From: Hoylesella enoeca JCM 12259
GTDB taxonomy: Bacteria; Bacteroidota; Bacteroidia; Bacteroidales; Bacteroidaceae
Reading direction: 5' to 3'
Length of the DNA: 64,000 nt
Assembly (NCBI RefSeq): GCF_000613405.1
Contig: NZ_BAIX01000009.1
Location: 1-64,000, forward strand
Both the position numbers and the translations under genes were made by a program. Under the pieces are notes generated by a model. That model saw only the letters and a program-made list of their open reading frames with translations. It was not told the DNA's origin and made no database searches. Shown here in pieces: positions 63,940-64,000 of this stretch (its first letter is position 1; the number at the start of each line of letters is the position of its first letter).

Positions 63940-64000
63940 CAAAAGATGGTTAGTTGTGCGGCGAAAAGGCGTTAATGACACGCCATTTAATGGTTAGTTG
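63940..64000. repeat. 22-bp palindromic tandem array J (cut by the window end)
   Basis: Units begin at 63940, 63962 and 63984; the third, with TTTAATGGTTAGTTG, runs off the window. 63839-63939 shows no other feature. Confidence 0.8.

Noticed and set aside
63802-63940. Fluoride riboswitch upstream of crcB
   Set aside because: The predicted transcription start leaves no leader, and no conserved crcB-motif pseudoknot elements were seen.

Overview
The window looks like chromosomal DNA from a member of the Bacteroidales, most likely a Prevotella-type organism. The grounds are two complete SusC/SusD (RagA/RagB) pairs, lipoproteins carrying PKD-like, DUF4843 and fasciclin domains, several TlpA/DUF4369 thioredoxin proteins, the long two-domain form of IspG, and many start regions preceded by the Bacteroidetes promoter pair TTTG (-33) and TAnnTTTG (-7). 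No rRNA, tRNA, transposase, integrase or cas gene was found.

Layout. 0-10 kb: lipid A deacylase-like protein, PfkB kinase, FecE-type ATPase, two small proteins of unknown function, a pseudouridine synthase with a long N-terminal extension, a PPOX/Nim-like protein, an AspT/YidE-type transporter, an 800-bp gene-free stretch full of repeats, and upp. 10-12 kb: pckA. 12-24.4 kb (minus strand): a seven-gene operon (DUF4369-like protein, SusC, SusD, DUF4843 lipoprotein, PKD-like lipoprotein, two TlpA-type thioredoxins). 24.9-35.4 kb (plus strand): a divergent operon (SusC, SusD, fasciclin lipoprotein, small lipoprotein, thioredoxin, M16 metallopeptidase), facing an aspartyl protease. 36.9-40.3 kb: L-cysteine desulfidase/serine dehydratase family protein and DsbD. 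40.6-45.2 kb: GH92 mannosidase, MFS transporter and GH130 phosphorylase, a mannose/N-glycan unit. 45.5-55 kb: rpoN, a PAP2-like membrane protein, purE, an AT-rich RhuM-like gene, ispG, an alpha/beta hydrolase and a GH20 hexosaminidase. 55-64 kb (minus strand): ECF sigma factor with a putative anti-sigma partner, topA-aroK-speA, NUDIX, a thioredoxin-fold lipoprotein without CxxC, and crcB.

How the parts fit. The two back-to-back SusCD operons share one 565-bp control region and are loaded with periplasmic thiol-redox proteins and peptidases. With DsbD nearby as a possible electron source, uptake and breakdown of disulfide-containing peptides or proteins is a reasonable inference. GH92, GH130 and GH20 together point to trimming of host N-glycans.

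Most notable non-gene signal. At least ten intergenic sites carry an array of about four tandem units with an exact 22-bp pitch. The unit is a degenerate 17-bp palindrome (CAACTAACSGTTAGTTG) plus a 5-bp spacer. A second, unrelated-sequence palindromic family uses the same pitch and copy number (8861-8948). A pyrimidine-rich 22-bp family (8726-8835) and a 23-bp family inside the SusCD operon (16997-17134) also occur. I know of no description of this architecture.

Caution on sequence quality. Ten genes carry reading-frame breaks, 14 in all. Every one is repaired by adding a single base, usually by lengthening a short homopolymer. This is the signature of deletion errors in the assembly rather than of gene decay, so those genes are given here at their full, reconstructed extents.
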